Shown: one piece after another, positions 1-7,103 of the stretch
Layout of the letters: each line of letters begins with the position of its first letter
Numbering within the stretch: position 1 is the first letter of the stretch
Origin: Thermoplasmata archaeon
GTDB taxonomy: Archaea > Thermoplasmatota > Thermoplasmata > Lutacidiplasmatales > UBA184
DNA length: 14,584 nucleotides
Direction: 5' to 3'
Assembly: GCA_030040035.1 (NCBI GenBank)
Contig: JASHUJ010000207.1
Location: forward strand, 1 to 14,584
Notes under the pieces: model-generated
What the model was told of the DNA's origin: nothing
Seen by the model: only the letters and a program-made list of their open reading frames with translations
The model's database searches: none
Made by a program: the position numbers and the translations under genes

Positions 1-1520
1 ACCGTGTAGTTGTAGATGTCCGCGGAGCTCGACGGGTGCCGGAAGTTGAAGCCGACCGAGTAGAGCGAGCTATTGACCCGCACGGTCCCGTTGAGCGTGT
101 AGTTGTTGGACCAGCTGACCGCGATCCCGCCGGTGGTTGTCGGGCCGCAGGTCCCCCCATTGCACGCCGACACCGACTTCGAGAAGTTCTGCCCGGCCGA
201 GGGTCCGAGGAAACCGGTCGAGTTGATGTTCGCGTACGCCTGCGCGGCCGGAAGGACCGGGCCGCTCGAGTTGACGTAGCCATAGAACGAGCTCAGGAGC
301 GACGTGGGCAGCGTCGTGGTGTGGTTGTAGTCGAGCGCGAGCTGGGCCCAGAGCATGGAGACCGTCTGGTTCGGGAGGTTCGAGACGACCGCGTTCGATC
401 CGAGGCTCGCCGACGAGTTCACCCAGAGGACGCCCGTCCCGGTCGCGTTGTTGAATCGTGTGAGATCGACCGTCGTGTTGTAGTTCCCGCGCTCGGCCGG
501 GGTCACCTTCGCCATGCGAACGTTGTAGTTCACCGGGGTGGAGGAACCCGCCGTGTTGAACGTGTACTCGACCGTCGTGTAGTTCTGTGCCGAGAGGAAG
601 AGGTCGAACGTGCCGGTCCCGCTCCCGAAGTCCTTGCCGTACGTCCCGATGATGTACCGACCGGTCGGGCCGACCGGCTGGGTGTACAGGTATCCGGTGG
701 AGGGGTCGAACAGGGTCACGTTGCCGAGGACCCCGATCGGCGCGCCCGAGGGATTCTGCATCTGGCCGTAGATGACGTAGCTTTGGATCGTCACGTTCAT
801 CGTGTACGGTCCGCCCGCGAGCGTCACGTTGGTGGTGCCGACGTAGTTCGGGGTGTTCGGGTCGGTGGCCTGGAGCACGACGCTGATCGCGGGCGCCTTG
901 ACCGAGTAGGCGCCGGTCGTCCAGTTGCTCGTCGTGTTGTACAGCACGAGGCCCGCGTACTGGGGATCCAGCACCTGGACCGGCGTGCCCGGGAGCACGC
1001 GCATCCCCGAGCTCGTCTGGATGTTCACGTATCCAGAGACCGTCGAGGAGTACGTCGCGACGGTCGCCACCAGCGTGGGCGTGACCTGCGCGGACGACCC
1101 CACGGTCAGGTTCGCCCCGCTGTAGAAGCTGAAGACCGGCGTCTGCGTCGCCGGGAGCACCGCGCACGGGTGGCTCGCGACGCACGAGCTGATCCGGTTG
1201 TACGGTCCGGTGATGTTCCCCTGCGCCGGTACCCACAAGCCCCAGTATCCGGGCGCGAGAACGCCGCCGGTGCTCGCGTAGGTGAACGAGAACGCCCCGT
1301 CGCTGGTGGTGGTCGTGTAGACCGCGCCGGTGGCCTGAGAGACGAGGTCGACCTGGACGCCGGACCAGTCGGAACCGGCCGGCGGGACGACATATCCGCT
1401 CAGGGTATAGCTCGGCGAGGCTGCCTGCGCGCCCGGCAGGGTCGTCAACGTCGAGGCCAGAACGACCACAACCAGGGCCAGCAGTCCAATGCGGCCTAGG
1501 TGGCTCACCAACGATTTCAC
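1..1520 (-). CDS. Secreted, N-glycosylation-rich protein with tandem carboxypeptidase-regulatory-like domains (3' end cut by window edge)
   Basis: The frame is open for 506 codons from a GTG at 1520 to the left edge, so the C-terminus is missing. Residues 1-33 form a signal peptide: K2, H7 and R10, then a hydrophobic run at about 11-28, then Ala-Gln-Ala at 31-33. The mature part has three consecutive beta-rich units at about 38-98, 160-222 and 248-315, each opening like SGYV or YGQM and containing a DG(A)F- or TG(A/R)Y-type turn. This is typical of carboxypeptidase-regulatory-like (transthyretin-fold) domains. About 20 N-X-S/T sequons and two close cysteine pairs (C113/C119, C453/C458) point to an extracellular, glycosylated, disulfide-stabilised surface protein. 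The specific role is unknown, and a C-terminal anchor would lie outside the window. A weak GGAG lies only 2 nt before the GTG, so in-frame TTG 1511 or GTG 1508 are possible starts; the signal peptide survives either way. Confidence 0.8.
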   Translation of the reverse strand, partial: MKSLVSHLGRIGLLALVVVVLASTLTTLPGAQAASPSYTLSGYVVPPAGSDWSGVQVDLVSQATGAVYTTTTSDGAFSFTYASTGGVLAPGYWGLWVPAQGNITGPYNRISSCVASHPCAVLPATQTPVFSFYSGANLTVGSSAQVTPTLVATVATYSSTVSGYVNIQTSSGMRVLPGTPVQVLDPQYAGLVLYNTTSNWTTGAYSVKAPAISVVLQATDPNTPNYVGTTNVTLAGGPYTMNVTIQSYVIYGQMQNPSGAPIGVLGNVTLFDPSTGYLYTQPVGPTGRYIIGTYGKDFGSGTGTFDLFLSAQNYTTVEYTFNTAGSSTPVNYNVRMAKVTPAERGNYNTTVDLTRFNNATGTGVLWVNSSASLGSNAVVSNLPNQTVSMLWAQLALDYNHTTTLPTSLLSSFYGYVNSSGPVLPAAQAYANINSTGFLGPSAGQNFSKSVSACNGGTCGPTTTGGIAVSWSNNYTLNGTVRVNSSLYSVGFNFRHPSSSADIYNYT

Positions 1521-1575
1521 GTCTCCCCTTCGTCGCGCCCCTCTATCGGGGGCGCGGCGCCGAACTTGGGCTCAC

Positions 1576-1584
1576 TACTTATAG
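1576..1584 (-). promoter_or_regulatory. TATA box for the secreted glycoprotein gene
   Basis: On the minus strand this reads CTATAAGTA, a good archaeal TATA element inside GC-rich sequence. It lies about 60 nt upstream of the GTG at 1520. Transcription would start near 1554 and leave a leader of about 35 nt carrying a GGGGAG stretch. This is one of the few genes here that appears to have a leader. Confidence 0.6.
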
Positions 1585-1596
1585 CTTGCCCGGGAG

Positions 1597-1615
1597 AAAA
1601 CCGGCGCGCCGCCGG
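1597..1615 (-). terminator. Hairpin plus T-tract after cdc48
   Basis: On the minus strand, 13 nt after the cdc48 stop, a 5-bp stem CCGGC/GCCGG with a 5-nt loop is followed directly by TTTT. This is a plausible transcription end for cdc48. It sits just upstream of the TATA box of the next gene, so the two genes are likely separate transcription units. Archaeal termination relies mainly on the T-tract, so the stem may be incidental in such GC-rich DNA. Confidence 0.4.
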
Positions 1616-1627
1616 CCGGCGGAATCG

Positions 1628-3853
1628 CTAGCGGTAGATGGCCTCGACCGGCTCTTCCCGCCGCCGAGAAATCCGCTCGCCCGCGAGTCGCTTTTCGAAC
1701 TCTTCGTAGAACTTGAGCGACTCCGGATCGCACGACGCCCGGACCTGCTTCATCGCGGCTTCGAAATGGGCGCGGGTGACACGGTTCGCCTTCAGGTTCT
1801 CCCGGATCGCGGTCAGCCCCGCCTCCCGGCACAGGGCGGCGAGGTCGCTGCCCACGTAGCCCTCCGTACGGACCGCGAGGTTCTCGAGGTCGACGTCGTC
1901 CGCGAGCGGCATCTTGCGGGTGTGGACGGTGAGGATCTCGAGGCGGCCGGCCATGTTCGGCGGCTCGACGTAGAGCAGGCGGTCGAACCGGCCGGTCCGC
2001 AGGAGCGCCTCGTCGACGATGTCGGGCCGGTTCGTCGCGGCGATCACGAGCACCCGTTCGAGGCTCTCGAGTCCGTCGATCGACGTGAGGAGCTGGTTCA
2101 CGATCCGCTCGGTCACCCCGCTCGACGTCTGGAGTCCCCGCCGCGGCGCGATGGAGTCGATCTCGTCGATGAAGACGATCGACGGGGACGCTTGCCGCGC
2201 CTTCTTGAAGATCACGCGGATCGCCTTTTCGCTCTCGCCGACCCACTTGCTCATCACCTCGGGCCCCTTCACCGAGATGAAGTTCGCCGCGCTCTCGGTC
2301 GCGGCGGCCTTAGCGAGCAGGGTCTTGCCGACGCCGGGGGGTCCATAGAGGAGGATGCCGCGCGGCGGCTCGATCCCGATGTGGCGGTAGACCTGCGGAT
2401 TCTTGAACGGCAGCTCCACGGATTCCTCGAGGATCCGTCGGACGCGCTCGACGCCGCCGACCTCTTCCCAGCGCGTCGTCGGCACTTCGATCGCCACGTC
2501 GCGCAGGCTCGACGGCTCGATCTGCTTCAGCGCCTCGCGGAAGTCGGTCTCGGTGACCTTCATCCGCTCGAGGAGCGAGAGCGGGATCGGCTGATCGAAA
2601 TCGATCTCGGGCAGATACCGGCGGAGCGCGCGCATGGCCGCCTCGCGCGCCACCGAAGAGAGGTCCGCCCCGACGAACCCGTGGCTCTGGGCCGCCAGTT
2701 CCCGCAGGATGCGCTCGCGGTCCCGCTCGCTCCCGTCGATCGGCATCCCCCGCGTATGGATCTGGAGGATCTCGAGCCGCCCCTCTTGGGTGGGCACGCC
2801 GATCTCGATCTCCCGGTCGAAGCGCCCGGGGCGGCGGAGCGCCGGGTCGATCGCCTCCTCGCGGTTCGTCGCTGCGATCACAATGACGTTCCCGCGCCCC
2901 GAGAGGCCATCCATCAGCGTGAGCAGTTGCGCGACCACCCGGCGCTCGACCTCGCCGACCACCTCGTCGCGCCGGGGGGCGATCGAGTCGAGCTCGTCGA
3001 TGAAGATCACGCTCGGCGCGTTCTTCTCTGCCTCCTCGAACTTCTCCCGGAGCTCCTTCTCGCTCTCCCCGTAGTACTTCGAGATGATCTCGGGACCCTG
3101 GATGCCGATGAAGTGCGCGCCGGCCTCGTTCGCGACGGCCTTCGCGATCAGCGTCTTGCCGGTTCCGGGCGGACCGTACAGCAGCACGCCCTTGGGTGGG
3201 GTGATCGCGAGTCGGTCGAACAGCTCGGGGTGCTTCAACGGGAGCTCGATCATCTCCCGGACGCGGCCCAGTTTCTCCTTGAGCCCCCCGATGTCCTCGT
3301 ACGAGATGCGTGGGGCTGCGACCTCGGTCTCGCTGACCGTCTCCTCCTTGATCGTGATCAGCGTCGACGGTGCGACCTGGATGATCCCCTTCGGTTGGGT
3401 GGCGACCACCATGAACGGGAGCGACCCGCCCATCAGGAACACCCCCGGGATCACGAACACGTCCCCGCGGACGAACGGACGGCGCGCGAGTGCCTTCGCG
3501 ACGAAGCTCTCCAATCCGGGCCCGAGATCCATTCGGGCGGAACCGGCGTAGATGGGGGCGATCGTGATCGCGTCGGCGGTCGGGCAGTCGACCCGCTGGA
3601 CCGAGACGCGGTCGCCGATGCTCACGCCCGCATTCCGTCGGACGACCGCCTCGATGCGGACCGTCCCCTTCCCCTCGTCGTCGGGCTGGGCGCGGCTCAC
3701 GATGGCCGGGGTCGGCTTGCGGCCCCGGATCTCGACGATGTCGCCCAGCCCCACCTTGAGACGCTGGCGGGTCTGGACGTCGAGCCGAGCGATGCCGAGG
3801 CCGATGTCCTGCTGGAACGCTTCGGCGACCCGGAGCGTCAGCGTTTCGCCCAT
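1628..3853 (-). CDS. Cdc48/VAT-type AAA+ ATPase (archaeal p97 homologue)
   Basis: Hexameric ATP-driven unfoldase that extracts and unfolds proteins in the cytoplasm, often for degradation by the 20S proteasome. The 741 residues nearly equal the length of Thermoplasma VAT. Residues 1 to about 180 match the VAT N-domain (double-psi barrel plus second lobe). D1 has Walker A GPPGTGKT at 227-234, pore loop KYYGES at 259-264, Walker B ending D286-E287, and arginine fingers R341/R344. D2 has Walker A GPPGVGKT at 504-511, pore loop KWVGES at 536-541, Walker B D563-E564, and R619/R622 within LLRTGRFD. Both ATPase sites look intact. The C-terminus is Ile-Tyr-Arg, which fits the hydrophobic-Tyr-X (HbYX) proteasome-docking motif. 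The start is ATG at 3853; a TATA-like patch lies about 31 nt upstream and no Shine-Dalgarno is visible. Family identity is certain; the proteasome link is inferred. Confidence 0.97.
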   Translation of the reverse strand: MGETLTLRVAEAFQQDIGLGIARLDVQTRQRLKVGLGDIVEIRGRKPTPAIVSRAQPDDEGKGTVRIEAVVRRNAGVSIGDRVSVQRVDCPTADAITIAPIYAGSARMDLGPGLESFVAKALARRPFVRGDVFVIPGVFLMGGSLPFMVVATQPKGIIQVAPSTLITIKEETVSETEVAAPRISYEDIGGLKEKLGRVREMIELPLKHPELFDRLAITPPKGVLLYGPPGTGKTLIAKAVANEAGAHFIGIQGPEIISKYYGESEKELREKFEEAEKNAPSVIFIDELDSIAPRRDEVVGEVERRVVAQLLTLMDGLSGRGNVIVIAATNREEAIDPALRRPGRFDREIEIGVPTQEGRLEILQIHTRGMPIDGSERDRERILRELAAQSHGFVGADLSSVAREAAMRALRRYLPEIDFDQPIPLSLLERMKVTETDFREALKQIEPSSLRDVAIEVPTTRWEEVGGVERVRRILEESVELPFKNPQVYRHIGIEPPRGILLYGPPGVGKTLLAKAAATESAANFISVKGPEVMSKWVGESEKAIRVIFKKARQASPSIVFIDEIDSIAPRRGLQTSSGVTERIVNQLLTSIDGLESLERVLVIAATNRPDIVDEALLRTGRFDRLLYVEPPNMAGRLEILTVHTRKMPLADDVDLENLAVRTEGYVGSDLAALCREAGLTAIRENLKANRVTRAHFEAAMKQVRASCDPESLKFYEEFEKRLAGERISRRREEPVEAIYR

Positions 3854-3879
3854 CGGTACGCGTTGGACCCCGATACGAA

Positions 3880-3892
3880 CCTTAAGGATTAC
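3880..3892 (-). promoter_or_regulatory. Probable promoter of cdc48
   Basis: The intergenic DNA between the DUF72 and cdc48 genes is GC-rich except for a minus-strand patch, CGAAAG followed by TAATCCTTAAGG. It is centred about 31 nt before the ATG at 3853. The position fits a BRE/TATA element driving a leaderless or very short-leader mRNA. The TATA match itself is poor. Confidence 0.35.
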
Positions 3893-3954
3893 TTTCGTTC
3901 GGGCCGGTCCTCCCGAGCGGTCGCGCCGGTGGCCGACGTTCGGGCGGGCCCGGA

Positions 3955-4773
3955 TCAGGGCTGCGGACCCATGTCCTCGAGCCGGGTCTGTCCCCGGAGG
4001 CGCCCGGCGGCGCCCAGGTCAGGTCGGACTTCGCCCAAGACCTCCGCGAGGATCGCCGTGGTCTCGGGCCCGAATCCCATGAAGTGGTTGTTCGAGTAGG
4101 CGAAGACGGTCGTCGCCGAGCGGCCCTCGCGGTCGAACAGCTCCCGCATCGCTTCGAGGTCGGCCCGGCGATCGCGCTGGATCCGATCGAACTGGGTCAG
4201 GGCCCGATCGCCGATGAAGCGTGCATAGAGGAAGTCCGCCGTGATCCACGGAGGCGGACGGGTCGCGGGCACGACCGACCACACGAGGGCGGCGCCCCGC
4301 TCGGCGAGGGAGGCCCGGGTCGACTCGGTCCACCAGGATCCGTGCCGCAGTTCGACCGCGAGGGCGAACTCCCGGGGCACCGCGTCCAGAGCCCACGCGA
4401 GCCGATCCGCCTCCGCCGCCCGGAACGAGGCCGGGTACTGGAGCACGACCGGACCGAGCTTTCCGGCCGAGCGCAACGGGGCGAGATTGCCGAGGAACGT
4501 GGACAGAGCCGCCGCACTGTCGACGCCCTCCTCCGGATTCGTGACGTCCCGGGGGACCTTGAGGGCGAACCGGAACCCCTCGGGGGTGACCGACGCCCAG
4601 CGGCGGATGAGGAACGGCGTCGGCGCCCGGTAGAAGCTCGAGTCGACCTCGACGGTTCGGAACACTCGGGCGTATCGCTCCAGGAACTCCCCCGGTGGAG
4701 TACCGGGCGGGTAGAACGGTCCGACCCAGTCGTCGTACGCCCAGCCGGAGCACCCGAGCCAGTACCGCCCCAC
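3955..4773 (-). CDS. DUF72 (YecE-like) family TIM-barrel protein
   Basis: The 272-residue protein matches DUF72 along its length. It opens with LGCSGWAYDDWVGPFYP (6-22), followed by TVEVDSSFYRAPT (40-52) and FALKVPRDVT (69-78), then VVLQYPASF, AVELRHGSWW and a C-terminal FAYSNNHFMG block. These are the usual conserved stations of the family. The fold is a TIM barrel; the reaction is not established, although the conserved acidic and histidine residues suggest an enzyme. The start is a GTG at 4773, with no ribosome binding site visible. The gene is followed on the same strand by cdc48 after about 100 nt that carry a separate promoter candidate. It diverges from the gene at 4884. Family assignment is firm; function is unknown. 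Confidence 0.9.
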   Translation of the reverse strand: MGRYWLGCSGWAYDDWVGPFYPPGTPPGEFLERYARVFRTVEVDSSFYRAPTPFLIRRWASVTPEGFRFALKVPRDVTNPEEGVDSAAALSTFLGNLAPLRSAGKLGPVVLQYPASFRAAEADRLAWALDAVPREFALAVELRHGSWWTESTRASLAERGAALVWSVVPATRPPPWITADFLYARFIGDRALTQFDRIQRDRRADLEAMRELFDREGRSATTVFAYSNNHFMGFGPETTAILAEVLGEVRPDLGAAGRLRGQTRLEDMGPQP

Positions 4774-4853
4774 GACGGGGGAACGGTGAGACGGCGGTCA
4801 AAGTCTTTGGCCCGGGTCGGCCGACGCGTTTGGACTCGCGAGGAACGGAACCG

Positions 4854-4860
4854 AGATATC
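4854..4860 (+). promoter_or_regulatory. TATA box for the gene at 4884
   Basis: AGATATC is centred 27 nt before the ATG at 4884 in otherwise GC-rich DNA. That spacing puts the transcription start at or next to the start codon, as expected for a leaderless archaeal mRNA. A GGGGTGG stretch at 4869-4875 could alternatively act as a weak Shine-Dalgarno. The 110-nt divergent region also holds TCAAAGTCTTTG (4798-4809), about 30 nt before the DUF72 GTG; it is AT-richer but not a clear TATA box. Confidence 0.5.
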
Positions 4861-4883
4861 CCCGGAGCGGGGTGGACGCGCAT

Positions 4884-5795
4884 ATGGCGCGGTCCCCGCC
4901 ACCGTCCTCAGTCTTGGGACGGTTGCTGGGAGCCGCGGGCTACCGGGTCGAGGGACGAGGCGAGGCGACCCTCGCCGTCCGGGCGCGCGACCACCGGGCG
5001 GTCGTGATCGTTTCGTGCGTGCGTTCGCCCACGGAGATCGAGGGCCTCTTCCCACCGGACGTCGTGCACCGGACGATCGTCTACGATGACGAGCCGGGCG
5101 AGGTCGCCCGAGGGCTCGCGTCCGAACGCGGGATCGAGGTGCTCGAGCCGTCGACGCTCAGCTCGGCTCTCGGCGAGATCCTCCTGCCCGGTCCGTCCGG
5201 ACCCGCGGACGAGCCCGAAGCTCCGGGGGACTCCGCTCCGCTCGAGCCGCCGTTCGCGATCACCCTCGAGGGCCAGCGGACCGTCCGCCCTCGGATCGGG
5301 CGCACCGAGGCGGTCGCCCTGGCCGGCGTCGACGGTCCGAGGTACCTGCTTCGGCTTGTACCGTTCTACGTCGCCGCGTACCGGGTTCGGCCGGCATCGC
5401 CGAGCGGCGGCGCCGGATCGGTCCAGCGCCAGCTGGTCGCGGTGAACGCCGTGACGCGGCGCGCGGAGATCTGGGACGACGGCGAACGAGAGCTCGTCGA
5501 GGGGCTCGACGAACCCCATCAGAGCCTGGCCCCGCAGGTGACCGAGAGCCAGGCGGTCCCGCTCGCGCTGGAGGCGATCCGCCGTCACCACACGGTGCAC
5601 GTCGAGCACACCGAACAGCACGGTGGAGCCCTCGTGATCGAGACCCGGCGGATCCCTCCCTCCGCCGACGATATCCGGCTCGGTCCGTTCGTGCTGCTCC
5701 TCGTGCCGCACTGGTACGCCGAAGGCAACGAGGGGCGGATCGTCCTCGACGCCGTCACCGGTCGCCGCGCCGCGGCCCCGGACCTCGGATCCTAG
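4884..5795 (+). CDS. Unrecognised protein: degenerate restriction-endonuclease-like N-domain plus two tandem C-terminal repeats
   Basis: No named family is recognised. The ATG at 4884 (303 residues) is chosen over upstream in-frame starts, because the sequence before it is arginine- and proline-rich shadow and the TATA box at 4857 sits at leaderless spacing. Residues 8-100 follow the pattern of Mrr/resolvase-type restriction-endonuclease folds: a helix ending GYRVEG, two strands, then IVYDDEPGEVARGLASERGIEVLEP, resembling the late strand-helix of that fold. The usual catalytic E-X-K strand reads IVSC, so nuclease activity is unlikely. After a Pro/Glu-rich linker (103-123) come two similar units, about 138-197 and 219-297. 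Each has a T-E-x-x-A-V-x-L-A helix, an LVP-F/H-Y/W strand, and a closing V-x-N/D-AVT-x-R segment, loosely like PepSY modules. No signal peptide or membrane segment is seen. The fold statements are inferences. Confidence 0.75.
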   Translation: MARSPPPSSVLGRLLGAAGYRVEGRGEATLAVRARDHRAVVIVSCVRSPTEIEGLFPPDVVHRTIVYDDEPGEVARGLASERGIEVLEPSTLSSALGEILLPGPSGPADEPEAPGDSAPLEPPFAITLEGQRTVRPRIGRTEAVALAGVDGPRYLLRLVPFYVAAYRVRPASPSGGAGSVQRQLVAVNAVTRRAEIWDDGERELVEGLDEPHQSLAPQVTESQAVPLALEAIRRHHTVHVEHTEQHGGALVIETRRIPPSADDIRLGPFVLLLVPHWYAEGNEGRIVLDAVTGRRAAAPDLGS

Positions 5796-5815
5796 ACCCT
5801 CCGCCCCCCAGCATC

Positions 5816-5822
5816 AAATATC
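5816..5822 (+). promoter_or_regulatory. TATA box for the MBL hydrolase gene
   Basis: AAATATC is centred 25 nt before the GTG at 5844, matching leaderless spacing. It lies in the 48-nt gap after the previous stop codon and is almost the only AT-rich run there. It suggests that the MBL gene and cgi121 form their own transcription unit. Confidence 0.55.
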
Positions 5823-5843
5823 CGGCACCGGTTCGAACCGCCC

Positions 5844-6455
5844 GTGATCCTCGACCAATTCCGGATCGGGCCCCTGCTCAACTTCACCTATCTGGTCGCC
5901 GACGGAGAAGGAGGCGACGCCGTGGTCATCGACCCGTCCTTCGGCATCGACCCCGTGCTCGCCCAGATCGACGAGCGTCGGGTCCATGTCCGCTACATCC
6001 TCAACACCCACAGCCACACCGATCATGTGGCGGGCAACCAGGACGTACGCCAGCGCACGGGGGCGAAGGTCGTGGCCCATCGGGTCGCCCCCCTGCACCA
6101 GGACCTCTCCGTCGGGGATGGGGACTCGTTCCACGCGGGCCGGCTGGCGTTCTCCGTCGTTCACACGCCCGGTCACACGAAGGACAGTGTCCTCTACGTC
6201 TTCGAGGGCCACGTCGCGACCGGTGACACGCTGTTCGTCGGCGAGTGCGGTCGCACCGACCTCCCCGGGGGGGATCCGTCGGAGATGTACGACAGCCTCC
6301 TGCACCGCGTTGTCGCCCTCGACGACGCGCTGGTCGTCCTCCCGGGTCACGACTACGGATCGACCCCGACCTCCACGATCGGACGGGAGAAGGCCGAGAA
6401 CTACACCCTGCAACCTCGGACTCGGGAAGAATTCCTCCGGTTCCTGGCGGAGTGA
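5844..6455 (+). CDS. Metallo-beta-lactamase-fold hydrolase, glyoxalase II / ETHE1 (persulfide dioxygenase)-like
   Basis: This 203-residue single-domain protein carries the full MBL metal-binding set: T-H-S-H-T-D-H at 55-61 (H56, H58, D60, H61), H111 in TPGH, D128 in GDTLFVGECGR, and H169 in LPGHDYG. The segment CGRTDLPGGD (135-144) and the late STIGREKAEN stretch resemble the glyoxalase II/ETHE1 branch. Members hydrolyse thioesters such as S-lactoylglutathione (two-metal enzymes) or oxidise persulfides (single iron). The sequence alone does not decide between these, and archaea mostly lack glutathione, so the thiol partner is unknown. It is a cytoplasmic protein with no signal peptide. The start is GTG 5844, with a TATA-like box 25 nt upstream. 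Its stop overlaps or nearly touches the cgi121 start, so the two are probably co-transcribed. Confidence 0.9.
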   Translation: MILDQFRIGPLLNFTYLVADGEGGDAVVIDPSFGIDPVLAQIDERRVHVRYILNTHSHTDHVAGNQDVRQRTGAKVVAHRVAPLHQDLSVGDGDSFHAGRLAFSVVHTPGHTKDSVLYVFEGHVATGDTLFVGECGRTDLPGGDPSEMYDSLLHRVVALDDALVVLPGHDYGSTPTSTIGREKAENYTLQPRTREEFLRFLAE

Positions 6456-6466
6456 ACGGAACCGCC

Positions 6467-7027
6467 ATGCCCCTGCCCGCGCCCGAGGATCGAACGTTGC
6501 GAGCGATCGGGGCCCGGCGTCGGACCGCGGGCCGGCCGGGCCGCTCCGCGCTGATCGAGACGTTGCGGGCGCTGCAAGCGGGCTCGACCTCCCTGGTCGC
6601 GCTCTTCGATGCTCGATCGATCGCCGGCGAGCGCCACCTGTTGTCCGCCTGGGCGCATCTCGGACGGGCGCGAGGACGCGGCGAATCCCGGCTCCGCGAC
6701 CGCGGAGCGGAGCTCGCGCTCTTCGTCGCGGGAGACGACCAGCTGCCCCGCGCCCTCCAGAAGGTCGGATTCTCCGACGAGACGGAGCAGTTCGTGGTCG
6801 TCGCGGAGCGACCCGTGGATCCCCTCGAGCTGCTCGCGCGCTTCGAGCTCGACGCGGACCCGTCGGCGTTCCCGCGAGCTCCCGACGCCGCGACGCTCGA
6901 ACGTCTTGGGATCGGCGCCGAGGAGCGATCCGGCGTGCCGGAGAGCGCGTGGGAGGGTCTGGTGCTGGAGCGTGTCGCGCTGCTCGAGCTCTCCGCCCCG
7001 GCGGGGCGGGGGACCGCTAAGACGTGA
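6467..7027 (+). CDS. cgi121: KEOPS complex subunit Cgi121
   Basis: Cgi121 is the KEOPS/EKC subunit that binds the 3' end of tRNA and helps Kae1/Bud32 install threonylcarbamoyl-adenosine (t6A37). The family signature lies at about residues 45-113: ALFDARSIAGERHLLSAWAH, then a basic stretch, then ELALFVAGDDQLPRALQKVG and FVVVAE. This matches the A-A-x-L...Y-x-A-G-x-x-Q-I-x-x-A-L-x-x-x-G pattern of archaeal Cgi121. At 186 residues it is somewhat longer than the usual 150, with an extra basic N-terminus (about 9-26) and an extended C-terminal part. The start is taken as ATG 6467, 11 nt after the MBL stop. An in-frame GTG at 6452 would overlap that stop by 4 nt (GTGA), which is a common coupled arrangement and a fair alternative. 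No other KEOPS gene is in the window. Confidence 0.75.
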   Translation: MPLPAPEDRTLRAIGARRRTAGRPGRSALIETLRALQAGSTSLVALFDARSIAGERHLLSAWAHLGRARGRGESRLRDRGAELALFVAGDDQLPRALQKVGFSDETEQFVVVAERPVDPLELLARFELDADPSAFPRAPDAATLERLGIGAEERSGVPESAWEGLVLERVALLELSAPAGRGTAKT

Positions 7028-7053
7028 ACCGGGCCCCGGCCGGCCTCGAGAGG

Positions 7054-7063
7054 AAAATATTAA
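7054..7063 (+). promoter_or_regulatory. TATA box for tRNA-Gly
   Basis: AAAATATTAA is the strongest AT-rich element in the window. It lies in the 76-nt gap between cgi121 and the tRNA-Gly gene, centred about 45 nt before the mature 5' end. Transcription would begin near 7085 and give a leader of about 20 nt for RNase P to remove. Confidence 0.65.
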
Positions 7064-7103
7064 CCTCGGACCCCGAGTCCGACGTTCGCTCGCGGTCGAT
7101 CGT

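Noticed and set aside
36..1499. Plus-strand open frame of 487 codons and other frames over the left end
   Set aside because: The minus-strand frame from 1520 has a signal peptide, sequons and domain repeats. The competing frames translate to Arg/Val/Gly-rich sequence without domains.
1586..4099. Plus-strand open frame of over 800 codons opposite cdc48
   Set aside because: It lies antisense to the unmistakable cdc48 gene; its Arg/Asp/Leu-rich translation has no recognisable motif and is what GC-rich codon bias produces on the opposite strand.
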